A stretch of 6,014 nucleotides of DNA, from assembly GCA_003023245.1 (NCBI GenBank), contig PXTR01000058.1, forward strand, positions 1 to 6,014. The letters are read 5' to 3'. A program made the position numbers and the translations under genes. The DNA comes from Bacteroidetes bacterium QS_8_68_15. GTDB lineage: Bacteria > Bacteroidota > Rhodothermia > Rhodothermales > Salinibacteraceae. Under the pieces are notes generated by a model that was not told the origin of the DNA, did no database searches, and saw only the letters and a program-made list of their open reading frames with translations. How positions within the stretch are numbered: position 1 is the first letter of the stretch; each line of letters starts with the position of its first letter. Below, piece after piece: positions 1 to 6,014 of this stretch.

Positions 1-345
1 GAGCAGCTGGAGGAAGACATCTACGCGGTGCTCGAAGACATCAAGGAGAACGGCGTCTCTCCCGAGGAGGTCGAGCGCGCCAAGACACGCGCCCGCGCCC
101 AACTCGTCAACAGCCTCGACTCCAACGACGGCCTCGCCCAGAGCTTCTCGCGCATGCAGGAGCTGACGGGCGACTGGCGCGAAGTCTTCCAGGACCTCGA
201 CGCCATCCAGCGCGTCACCGCCGCGGACGTGCAGCGCGTGGCGAAGGAGACGCTCCAGCGCTCCAATCGCACCGTCGCCATGATTAAAACCGCCGACGAC
301 GAAGACAGCGCCGCGGAATCCGAAGCGACCGCCGCAGCGGAATAA
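1..345 (+). CDS. M16 family zinc metallopeptidase, C-terminal end (5' truncated)
   Basis: The reading frame is open from base 1 and ends at TAA 343-345, giving the last 114 residues of a protein whose start lies outside the window. The visible part matches the last helices of M16 (insulinase/pitrilysin-like) C-terminal domains: GVSPEEVERAK, then a Gln-Leu-Val-Asn-Ser-Leu-(Asp)-Ser-Asn-x-Gly-Leu-Ala stretch, then LTGDWREVF, then VTAADVQRVAKE and SNRTV. It ends in an acidic, Ala/Glu-rich tail. M16 peptidases degrade peptides or process proteins using an HXXEH zinc site in their N-terminal half, which is not visible here. The next gene downstream is a second M16 protein that has lost that site, so I infer that this gene encodes the catalytic partner of an envelope-located M16B heterodimer. 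Family assignment is fairly sure; catalytic status is untested. Confidence 0.85.
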   Translation, partial: EQLEEDIYAVLEDIKENGVSPEEVERAKTRARAQLVNSLDSNDGLAQSFSRMQELTGDWREVFQDLDAIQRVTAADVQRVAKETLQRSNRTVAMIKTADDEDSAAESEATAAAE

Positions 346-387
346 GGCGCTTCGTGCTGCACCGGTACACCTGGCGTTCCCACGTTT

Positions 388-415
388 GTACGGGCACGAT
401 ATATCGTGCCCCTAC
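388..415. repeat. 28-bp near-perfect palindrome between the two M16 genes
   Basis: Bases 392-411 are a perfect 20-bp palindrome (arm GGGCACGATA). Beyond one C:C mismatch (391/412) the symmetry resumes for GTA/TAC, giving 388-415. It lies in the 100-base gap between the two M16 genes. It has no T-tract, so it is not a classic intrinsic terminator. The outline GTAGGGGCACG...CGTGCCCCTAC resembles short interspersed palindromes that I recall from many GC-rich bacterial genomes. Possible roles are an interspersed repeat, an mRNA-stabilising or attenuating hairpin, or a dimeric protein site. Only one copy is present in this window. Confidence 0.75.
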
Positions 416-445
416 TCGCCTTTCCAATCCTTGATTCTAAACCTC

Positions 446-2680
446 ATGCAACGCCTACGCTACCTGAACGCCCTTCTGCTCGCCGCTCTGTTCGTCGCCG
501 CCGGGTGTGCCGGCTCGCAGCCGTCTACTCCCCCCGCTTCCGGCGGGGAAGACGGGGGCATGACCGCCGGCACCTCTATGGTCGGCGACATCCGGGTTTC
601 CGAGTTCGACGTGTCGGAGATCACCTACCCGGCGGTCGAGGACTTCCAGATGCCCGACATCGAAAAGCTCGAGCTCGACAACGGGATGACGGTCTACCTC
701 ATCGAAGACCACGAGCTGCCGACCGTCAGCGCCACGGCGCGGGTAGGCGCCGGGGAGGTGTGGGCGCCGGCCGACCACGCCGGGCTCGCCTCCGTCACCG
801 GCACGGTGATGCGCACCGGCGGCACGCAGTCGATGTCTTCCGACGAGGTCAACCAGCTGCTGGAGAACCTGGGCGCCACCGTCGAGACGAGCATCGGCCA
901 GACCAGCGGCACGGCCTACATGAATACCCTGGCGGAGAACGTCGACCGGGTGCTGCCGGTCTTCGCAGACGTGTTGATGAACCCGGCCTTCGCCGAAGAC
1001 AAGATCGAGCAGGCCAAGAGCCAGCAGAAGACGTCCATCTCGCGTCGCAACGAGAACCCGCAGCAGATCGGGTTCCGCGAGCTCAACAAGCTCGTCTACG
1101 GCGCCGACAGTCCGTACGCGAAGGTGCCGCAGTACTACACCATCGACGAGATCACGCGCGAAGATGTGACCCGTTTTCACGGGAAGTACTTCACCCCCAA
1201 CAACACGCTGCTGAGCGTGTGGGGCGACTTCGACCCCGCCGAGATGAAGCGCAAGCTGCGCGAGGCGTTCGGCGACTGGGCGCGCGCGGAAGGCTTTCAG
1301 AAACCCGAGCCGCCGGCCGTCGAAGGAGAGCGCGACTACTCAGTCAACGTCGTGCCCAAAAGCGACGTGACGCAGAGCACCATCCTCATCGGGCACCTCG
1401 GCGAGATCAAGCGCAACAACCCGGACTACTTCCCGGTCATCGTGATGAATCAGGTGCTCTCCGGCGGCTTCAGCGGGCGGCTCTTTCAGAACGTGCGCAA
1501 AGATCAGGGCCTCGCCTACTCGGTCTTCGGCAACTACGGGGCCGGCTACGATCGCGAGGGCCGGTTCTTCTCCGGCGTCTTCACCAAAAGCAGCTCGACG
1601 GTGGAGGGCGCCCGCGCGGTCATCGAGGAGATCGAGCGCATGCGGCAGGAAGCCCCTTCCGAAGAGGAGCTGGAGCTGGCGAAGCAGTCCTACCTCAATT
1701 CGTTCGTCTTCAACTTCGACTCGCGCCGGGAAATCCTCGACCGGCTGATGACCTACGAGTACTACGGCTACCCGCAGAACTTCCTCGACCAGATCAAGCA
1801 GGGCGTCGAAGACGTCACCGCCGAGGACGTGCTGCGCGTCTCGAAAAAGTACCTCCACCCCGACCAGGTCGACATTCTCGTCGTCGGCAACCGCGAGAAC
1901 TTCGACCAGGACCTCGCGACCTTGACCAAGGACGGCACGGTCAACGAAATCGACATTTCGATTCCGACCGAGCCGCCGGGCGGCCCGGCTGACGGGGAGA
2001 AGGAAGCGCCCACCGCCACCGACGAGCAGGTGGCCGCCGGGCAAGACCTGCTCGCGGAGGTGCGCGAGGCGATGGGCGGGGATGCGTACGACGACATCGA
2101 CAACGTGCGCCGCTCGGTCGAAACCAACGCCGGCGGGCAGACCATCGAGCAGACGATTGCGACAAACCTGGCCGGGCAGGTGCGCGCCGAGGTCAGCACC
2201 CCGCGCGGCACGGTCACCATCATCGACGACGGCGAGCAGGCGTTCATCAAGACGCCGCGCGGCACGCAGCCGGCCCCGCCGCAGGTGCGCAAGCAGTTCT
2301 TGGGCGGCCTCCAGCGCAACTTCTCCTACCTGATGACCCAGCCGGGCGAGCTGGAGGTCAGCGACCAGGGCACGCAGACCGTCGAGGGCACCGAGCTGCG
2401 CGCGCTCCGCGTCACGCCCCCCGGCGGCAACGCCTTCACGCTGATGGTCGACCCGGAGACGATGATGCCCGCGCGCATGAGCTTCCAGGGCCAGAATCCG
2501 CAAACCGGCCAGTCGTTCGAGGCGACGAACGTCTTCAGCGACTACCGCGAGAAAAGCGGCGTCATGGTGCCCTACACGACCACGACCTACCGCGGCGGCG
2601 AAGAGGCGGCCACCACCACCGTCACCGGGTTCGAGACGAACGTGGACTTTCCCGACGGCTACTTTTCGGTGGAGCAGTAG
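446..2680 (+). CDS. M16 family pseudopeptidase lipoprotein with C-terminal LolA-like domain
   Basis: This is a 744-residue protein. I chose ATG 446 over an in-frame TTG at 386 because it places a lipoprotein signal directly at the N-terminus: Arg residues, the hydrophobic run LNALLLAALFVAAG, then Cys21. The TTG would lie at the edge of the palindrome. Residues about 72-215 form the N-terminal M16 domain, but the HXXEH zinc motif reads S116-V-T-G-T120 and the distal Glu position is near S197, so zinc catalysis is not expected. Residues about 232-480 form the M16 C-terminal domain with GGFSGRLFQNV and a retained Arg351/Tyr358 pair (RKDQGLAYSV), used for substrate binding in the family. After a Pro/Gly/Glu linker (about 505-526), residues 527-744 look like a LolA/outer-membrane-lipoprotein-sorting fold (FSDYREKSGVMVPY and PDGYF near the end). 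The likely role is the non-catalytic subunit of an envelope M16B heterodimer with the upstream gene. The role of the extra domain is unknown. Confidence 0.88.
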   Translation: MQRLRYLNALLLAALFVAAGCAGSQPSTPPASGGEDGGMTAGTSMVGDIRVSEFDVSEITYPAVEDFQMPDIEKLELDNGMTVYLIEDHELPTVSATARVGAGEVWAPADHAGLASVTGTVMRTGGTQSMSSDEVNQLLENLGATVETSIGQTSGTAYMNTLAENVDRVLPVFADVLMNPAFAEDKIEQAKSQQKTSISRRNENPQQIGFRELNKLVYGADSPYAKVPQYYTIDEITREDVTRFHGKYFTPNNTLLSVWGDFDPAEMKRKLREAFGDWARAEGFQKPEPPAVEGERDYSVNVVPKSDVTQSTILIGHLGEIKRNNPDYFPVIVMNQVLSGGFSGRLFQNVRKDQGLAYSVFGNYGAGYDREGRFFSGVFTKSSSTVEGARAVIEEIERMRQEAPSEEELELAKQSYLNSFVFNFDSRREILDRLMTYEYYGYPQNFLDQIKQGVEDVTAEDVLRVSKKYLHPDQVDILVVGNRENFDQDLATLTKDGTVNEIDISIPTEPPGGPADGEKEAPTATDEQVAAGQDLLAEVREAMGGDAYDDIDNVRRSVETNAGGQTIEQTIATNLAGQVRAEVSTPRGTVTIIDDGEQAFIKTPRGTQPAPPQVRKQFLGGLQRNFSYLMTQPGELEVSDQGTQTVEGTELRALRVTPPGGNAFTLMVDPETMMPARMSFQGQNPQTGQSFEATNVFSDYREKSGVMVPYTTTTYRGGEEAATTTVTGFETNVDFPDGYFSVEQ

Positions 2681-2696
2681 GCGTGTAGATGCATGG

Positions 2697-2711
2697 GTTG
2701 GTAGGTTTGTA
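2697..2711. repeat. G/T-rich degenerate repeat, left member of an inverted pair
   Basis: Just after the M16 stop codon, GTTGGTA (2697-2703) and GTTTGTA (2705-2711) form two related heptads. Bases 2701-2711 (GTAGGTTTGTA) are exactly complementary to 2868-2878. This looks like a low-complexity intergenic repeat rather than coding sequence. Function is unknown. Confidence 0.5.
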
Positions 2712-2741
2712 AGTGCTTCCCCTCGCACGCTTCGAACGTAG

Positions 2742-2778
2742 GAAACCCGCCGTTCCCTGCTCGGGGCGGCGGGGTTTC
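2742..2778. terminator. Hairpin, probable bidirectional terminator between convergent genes
   Basis: Bases 2742-2752 (GAAACCCGCCG) pair with 2767-2778 (CGGCGGGGTTTC) with one bulged G, leaving a 14-base loop. The stem is GC-rich with an A/T end on both strands, so either strand ends in GGGTTTC or similar. There is only a three-base T run, so the U-tract is weak. The site lies midway between the plus-strand M16 gene (stop at 2680) and the minus-strand cupin remnant (stop at 2875), where a shared terminator is expected. The remaining bases of this roughly 194-base gap show only the G/T- and A/C-rich repeats. Confidence 0.6.
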
Positions 2779-2844
2779 TGCTTGAACGCCAGCGCGGGAT
2801 GAGGGCGTGCGTTCTGCGGGCCTACCGACTTCTCCCAAAACCCT

Positions 2845-2878
2845 ACACACTCACAAACTCACGCGCCTACAAACCTAC
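2845..2878. repeat. A/C-rich degenerate repeat, right member of the inverted pair
   Basis: Two related units, CTCACAAACTCAC and CCTACAAACCTAC, lie next to each other. The second contains 2868-2878, the exact complement of 2701-2711. The final bases overlap the stop codon (2875-2877, minus strand) of the cupin remnant, so the repeat reaches into the end of that reading frame. Confidence 0.45.
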
Positions 2879-3104
2879 TCGTCACGGGCATGGGCGCGAG
2901 CCGGCGGCGAGGTCGCCTCGATGGCCTTGAAGCGCTCGCTGACTTCGTAGGCGTGCTCCGCGCCCGCGGGGACGACCCAGGAGTCGCCCTCTTCGAGCGT
3001 GATCTGCTGGCCTTCGAGGTGCACAGCGTAGCGCGGCCTTCGATGACGAAGCCGACCGTCTGACGTCTTTCGTCCACCGTCCCGATCCGGGCATCAGCGA
3101 GGAT
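2875..3104 (-). pseudogene. Truncated and frameshifted cupin-domain protein
   Basis: Two minus-strand frames together spell one cupin. The first frame (3104 down to about 3033) reads ILADARIGTVDERRQTVGFV then IEGR. After a shift near 3028-3035 the second frame reads YAVHLEGQQITLEEGDSWVV, then PAGAEHAYEVSERFKAIEAT and SPPARAHARDE, ending at TAG 2875-2877. GDSWVVPAGAEH fits the second cupin motif (G-x5-P-x-G-x2-H). The pattern VIEGR-YAVHLEG is the usual strand joining the two motifs, so two extra bases or one missing base would explain the break. The N-terminal part and the histidines of motif 1 are absent, and no good start codon is present: only GTG 3077 lies in the first frame, and the phasin stop codon is directly upstream. 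I read this as a decayed fragment. A sequencing error would explain the shift but not the missing N-terminus. Confidence 0.7.
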
Positions 3105-3108
3105 CGGC

Positions 3109-3888
3109 TTACGCTTCGGCCTCGTCTTCGTAGGCGAAGGTTTCCTGCACGGAGCGGTCCTGCTTGTGGACGACCAGCTCGCTGGGAAGATGGCGCCTGG
3201 CCAGCTCGCGCCCGCCCTCGACGGCTTCCTTTTTGGTGCCGTAGACGCTGGTGGCGCGCTCGGCGCCTTCTTTCGTCACGGCCCAGCCCTCCTCGTGCGG
3301 GCTGACGTGATAGGCCGCCCGTTCCGTCGCCGGGGCGCTGGAGCGCGCCGCGAGGCCGCTCTGCTGCTTTTCGAGCGTGGCGGCTACGCCGTCGAGCTTT
3401 TCGGCGAGGCGCTCGACCTTTTCGGCCAGGCTCTGCACTTCTCCACGCGTGGGCACGTCCAGGCGCCCGAAGACGCTGCGAAACGCGCCGTTGACGGCCT
3501 GCTCGATGGTCGAGACGGTGCCCGCAGCGGTGTCGCCGGCGGCTTTCACAGCGTGACGCTGTTGCTCGCCCAGCTCGCGCGCCGTCTCGTCAATCTGCTC
3601 GCGCCCGCGCTGCTCGAAGTCCTTTCCCCGGTCGACGAGGTCTTCGTAGAACTCCGCGCCCTGCTCCTCGGCCGCCGCGAGCGCGCCGAGGCCCGCCAGC
3701 CATACGTCGCGCCCGGTCCGCGCCGCCTCCCCCGGCAGCGCCAGCACGCGCGAGAGGCCGCGCCGCGTCTCGTTGTAGACGCCGGCGGCGATGCTCTCAG
3801 CACCGGCTTCCGCCTGTCCGGTTCCCTCTTTTACCTGGTCGGCGCCTTCCTTGATTTCTTGCTTGTCTTGTCCATTCGTCGTCGCCAT
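3109..3888 (-). CDS. Phasin-like (PHA granule-associated) protein with C-terminal DUF2188 domain
   Basis: This is a 259-residue protein starting at ATG 3886-3888 and ending at TAA 3109-3111. Residues 1-40 are polar and Gly/Glu/Gln-rich. Residues about 43-95 carry a phasin signature (DVWLAGLGALAAAEEQGAEF followed by YEDLVDRGKDFEQRG). Residues about 125-176 carry the second hallmark of the PhaF/PhaI-type family: a VFGRLDVPTRGEVQSLAEKV stretch followed by a heptad-like Leu pattern suited to a coiled coil. Phasins coat polyhydroxyalkanoate granules. Residues about 191-250 match DUF2188 (YHVSPHEEGWAVTKEGAERA, then SVYGTKKEAVEGGRELA and ELVVHKQD), a small domain of unknown function usually found alone. 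There is no signal peptide or membrane segment, so it is probably cytoplasmic. The coiled-coil part could equally serve a stress or membrane-surface role: no PHA synthase gene is visible here. Family calls are good; function is inferred. Confidence 0.82.
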   Translation of the reverse strand: MATTNGQDKQEIKEGADQVKEGTGQAEAGAESIAAGVYNETRRGLSRVLALPGEAARTGRDVWLAGLGALAAAEEQGAEFYEDLVDRGKDFEQRGREQIDETARELGEQQRHAVKAAGDTAAGTVSTIEQAVNGAFRSVFGRLDVPTRGEVQSLAEKVERLAEKLDGVAATLEKQQSGLAARSSAPATERAAYHVSPHEEGWAVTKEGAERATSVYGTKKEAVEGGRELARRHLPSELVVHKQDRSVQETFAYEDEAEA

Positions 3889-3955
3889 CGTGCGTCACCG
3901 CGGGATTGGGAGAAGAGAATCGTGCGTGATGCTCTGCGCGCTTCTATAACGCAGC

Positions 3956-3989
3956 GCGTCATAAGATCCTGCTCTGACGCACCGCGTCA
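3956..3989. promoter_or_regulatory. Cluster of TGACGC/GCGTCA half-sites upstream of the phasin-like gene
   Basis: GCGTCA (3956-3961), TGACGC (3975-3980) and GCGTCA (3984-3989) lie within 34 bases. The last two form a perfect dyad with a three-base spacer (TGACGC-ACC-GCGTCA). A further GCGTCA is at 3892-3897, next to the phasin start, and a one-mismatch copy (GCGTGA) is at 3924-3929. This spacing is typical of an operator for a dimeric regulator. The sites lie 68-101 bases upstream of the phasin ATG. The regulator is not identifiable from sequence, and I saw no convincing -35/-10 pair. Confidence 0.4.
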
Positions 3990-4022
3990 TCTTTTCGCAG
4001 CGACTTCACGTGCGCCCCGCGC

Positions 4023-4101
4023 GGTTGAAGGTTGCAGGTTGGAAAGTTGAAGGTTCCTCAGGCCGCATCGGTCGCGCACGGAGAACCCCGAACCTTCAAC
4101 C
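4023..4101. repeat. Degenerate GTTGAAG heptad repeats with an inverted copy
   Basis: Heptads run in tandem: GTTGAAG (4024-4030), GTTGCAG (4031-4037), GTTGGAA plus an extra A (4038-4045), GTTGAAG (4046-4052). The complement AACCTTCAAC occurs at 4091-4100. It can pair with either flanking GTTGAAGGTT copy: 11 bp for 4023-4033 with 4091-4101, or 11 bp for 4046-4056 with 4090-4100. This is a short tandem repeat in a non-coding gap, with a possible alternative hairpin. Related A/C-rich sequence (AACCCGAAAC) occurs at 4098-4107 and again at 4212-4221, just before the clpB start. Confidence 0.6.
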
Positions 4102-4226
4102 CGAAACGGCTACCCCCCCTCCTGCCAAAACGTCACCCCCCGATCGCCCGGCACACTTTTCGAGAGGCACGACTGACAGGACCGATTTGCAAAGAGAACC
4201 TCGCAACCCCAAACCCGAAACCGCAC

Positions 4227-6014
4227 ATGAACCTGCAAAAGTTCACCGTCAAGGCGCAGGAGACCGTCCAGGACGCCCTTGAACGCGCCGCCTCGAACAA
4301 CCACCAGGGCGTCGAACCGGCGCACCTGCTTACCGCGCTCTTGGCCGACGCGGACGGCGTGGCCACCACGGTTCTGCGCCGCATCGGCGCGCGTCCCGAC
4401 CGCCTGCGCCGGCGCGCCGAGCAAGCGATTAGCAAACTGCCGACCGTCACCGGCGCGTCCGTCAGCGGGCAGTATCTTTCCGAGGCGACCAAGAACGTCT
4501 TCGACCGCGCTCGCGCCGAGGCCGACCTGCTGGACGACGACTACGTGTCGAGCGAGCACCTGCTCGTGGCGCTGGCCGAAAGCGACGACGCCGTCGGGGA
4601 GGCGTTGCGCGAAGAGGGCGCCACGAAGGACACCGTCGAGGAGACCATGCAGGAAGTGCGCGGTTCCCAGAAGGCCGACGACCCGCACGCCGAGGACCGC
4701 TACCAGGCGCTCGACAAGTACGCCCGCGACCTCAACGAGCTGGCGCGGGAAGGCAAGATCGACCCGGTGATTGGGCGCGACGAGGAGATCCGCCGCGTCT
4801 TGCAGATCCTCTCGCGGCGGCGCAAGAACAACCCCGTCCTCACCGGCGAGCCGGGCACCGGCAAGACCGCCATCGCCGAGGGGCTGGCCATTCGCATCGT
4901 GCAGGGCGACGTGCCGGAGGGGCTGCAGTCGAAGCGCATCGTGGCGCTGGACATGGGCGCGCTGATCGCCGGCGCGAAGTACCGGGGCGAGTTCGAAGAC
5001 CGCCTCAAGGCCGTCGTCAAAGAAGTCAGCGAATCGGACGGCGAGATTATTCTCTTTATCGACGAACTGCATACGCTCGTCGGCGCGGGCGCGTCGGAGG
5101 GCGCGATGGACGCGGCCAACATCCTCAAGCCGGCGCTCGCGCGCGGCGAACTGCGCGCCATCGGGGCGACCACGCTCGAGGAGTACCGCAAGCACTTCGA
5201 GAAGGACAAGGCGCTGGAGCGGCGCTTCCAGATGGTGCTCGTCGAGGAGCCGAGCATCGAAGAAACCGTCTCGATCCTGCGCGGCATCAACGAGCGCTAC
5301 GAGGTGCACCACGGCGTCAAGATCACCGACGCGGCGCTCGTGGCCGCCGCCGAGCTGTCCGAGCGCTACATCACCGACCGCTTTCTGCCGGACAAGGCCA
5401 TCGACCTGATTGACGAGTCGGCCTCGAAGCTGCGGCTGGAGATCGACTCGCTGCCGGAAGAGCTCGACAAATTGGAACGCGACATTCGCCAGCTCGAAAT
5501 CGAGCGTGAGGGCGTCAAGCGCGACGGCAATGAGGCCAAGCTCGAGTCGATCAACGGGGAAATCGCCGACCTCGAAGAGGAGCGCGACGAACTGCGCGCG
5601 CGCTGGCAGGAAGAGAAAGAGCACATCCAGACCGTCCGCGGCGCGAAGGAAAAGCTCGACCGGCTTCGGGTGGAGGCGGAGAACCTCGAGCGCGAGGGGG
5701 CCTACGACAAGGTCGCCGAGATCGTGAGCCGCTGGACGGGCATCCCCGCCGGGCGCATGATGGAGAGCGAGCGCCAGAAGCTCCTGCGCATGGAGAGCGT
5801 CCTGGAGGAGCGCGTCGTGGGTCAGCCGGAGGCCATCGAGGCCGTCAGCAACGCCGTGCGTCGCGGGCGCGCGGGCCTGCAAGAGGAAGGGCGGCCCATC
5901 GGCTCGTTCATCTTCCTGGGCACCACCGGTGTGGGCAAGACCGAGCTCTCGAAAGCGCTGGCGCAGTTCCTCTTCAACGACGAGAGCGCCATGGTGCGCA
6001 TCGACATGAGCGAG
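4227..6014 (+). CDS. clpB: ATP-dependent disaggregase ClpB (3' truncated by window)
   Basis: 596 residues are visible and the frame is still open at base 6014. The start at ATG 4227 gives [12 protein letters not shown], the standard ClpB N-terminus; no clear ribosome binding site precedes it. Residues 1-145 are the Clp N domain. AAA+ domain 1 has Walker A GEPGTGKT (207-214), pore loop KYRGEFEDR (251-259), Walker B ILFIDE (275-280) and arginine fingers Arg332/Arg333. The middle coiled-coil domain starts near 405. Domain 2 begins with RWTGIP (502-507) and has Walker A GTTGVGKT (565-572); the frame ends at IDMSE. ClpB threads aggregated proteins through a hexameric ring in the cytoplasm, working with DnaK/DnaJ/GrpE. 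The middle domain is oddly short: KVAEI (495-499) runs straight into VSRWTGIP, omitting about 38 residues that include the tyrosine-containing motif 2 helix. Identity as ClpB rather than ClpC rests on the long first motif ([17 protein letters not shown]). Confidence 0.96.
   Translation, partial: MNLQKFTVKAQETVQDALERAASNNHQGVEPAHLLTALLADADGVATTVLRRIGARPDRLRRRAEQAISKLPTVTGASVSGQYLSEATKNVFDRARAEADLLDDDYVSSEHLLVALAESDDAVGEALREEGATKDTVEETMQEVRGSQKADDPHAEDRYQALDKYARDLNELAREGKIDPVIGRDEEIRRVLQILSRRRKNNPVLTGEPGTGKTAIAEGLAIRIVQGDVPEGLQSKRIVALDMGALIAGAKYRGEFEDRLKAVVKEVSESDGEIILFIDELHTLVGAGASEGAMDAANILKPALARGELRAIGATTLEEYRKHFEKDKALERRFQMVLVEEPSIEETVSILRGINERYEVHHGVKITDAALVAAAELSERYITDRFLPDKAIDLIDESASKLRLEIDSLPEELDKLERDIRQLEIEREGVKRDGNEAKLESINGEIADLEEERDELRARWQEEKEHIQTVRGAKEKLDRLRVEAENLEREGAYDKVAEIVSRWTGIPAGRMMESERQKLLRMESVLEERVVGQPEAIEAVSNAVRRGRAGLQEEGRPIGSFIFLGTTGVGKTELSKALAQFLFNDESAMVRIDMSE

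Larger units (their letters stand above)
3889..4226. other. 338-base divergent intergenic region
   Basis: This gap should hold the promoters of the minus-strand phasin-like gene and the plus-strand clpB. It contains the TGACGC half-site cluster, the GTTGAAG heptads and two copies of AACCCGAAAC. I found no CIRCE-type inverted repeat, no clear sigma-32-like heat-shock promoter and no clear Bacteroidota-type -7 element before clpB. I also saw no tRNA or credible small gene. Confidence 0.6.

Noticed and set aside
386..445. N-terminal extension of the M16 lipoprotein from TTG 386
   Set aside because: It would put 20 residues in front of a well-formed lipoprotein signal and start at the edge of the palindrome; ATG 446 fits better.
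406..1992. 528-codon Arg/Ala-rich open frame overlapping the M16 gene in another plus-strand frame
   Set aside because: It is a composition artefact of GC-rich codons, with no domain.
1340..2728. 462-codon open frame on the minus strand opposite the M16 gene
   Set aside because: The product is a low-complexity Arg/Leu/Val/Ala-rich shadow with no recognisable domain; the plus strand has a clear protein family.
3945..3950. TATAAC as a -10 element for clpB or the phasin-like gene
   Set aside because: No -35 hexamer at a suitable distance on either strand.
3166..4050. 294-codon plus-strand open frame opposite the phasin-like gene
   Set aside because: The minus strand carries recognisable phasin and DUF2188 motifs; this frame has none and runs into repeats.
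4110..4226. CIRCE or sigma-32-type heat-shock control site before clpB
   Set aside because: Neither the CIRCE inverted repeat nor a CTTGAA/CCCCAT pair with proper spacing is present.
4110..5882. 590-codon open frame on the minus strand opposite clpB
   Set aside because: Long antisense open frames are common opposite GC-rich genes. The composition is Leu/Arg/Asp/Val-rich without domains, and the plus strand encodes ClpB throughout.

Overview
This 6,014-base window is GC-rich bacterial DNA and looks like ordinary chromosomal housekeeping and accessory sequence. It holds four protein genes (two cut by the window ends), one broken gene fragment, and three repeat- or signal-bearing intergenic stretches. 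None of the starts has a convincing Shine-Dalgarno sequence. Together with acidic proteins, a tandem M16 peptidase pair and high GC, this suggests a Bacteroidota-like lineage such as the Rhodothermota, but that placement is a low-confidence inference.

Region by region: 1-345 (+) is the C-terminal end of an M16 family zinc peptidase. A near-perfect palindrome (388-415) separates it from 446-2680 (+), a lipoprotein that is an M16 pseudopeptidase: the zinc-binding HXXEH site is gone, while the Arg/Tyr pair of the C-terminal half remains. It is fused to a LolA-like C-terminal domain. The two genes look like the catalytic and non-catalytic halves of a heterodimeric M16B peptidase at the cell envelope. 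A hairpin (2742-2778) lies in the convergent gap. On the minus strand, 2875-3104 is a truncated, frameshifted cupin remnant, and 3109-3888 is a phasin-like protein fused to a DUF2188 domain. The divergent gap 3889-4226 carries a cluster of TGACGC half-sites near the phasin gene and degenerate GTTGAAG heptad repeats near the clpB side. From 4227 to the window end runs clpB (+), the disaggregase AAA+ ATPase, cut in its second ATPase domain.

The most striking observation is in ClpB: the coiled-coil middle domain is about 40 residues shorter than expected. The join falls within an Ala-Glu-Ile sequence that normally occurs twice, as if recombination between two copies had removed motif 2, the part used for DnaK-linked control. 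No clearly new multi-gene system is visible. The interesting items are domain fusions, degenerate active sites and repeat families.
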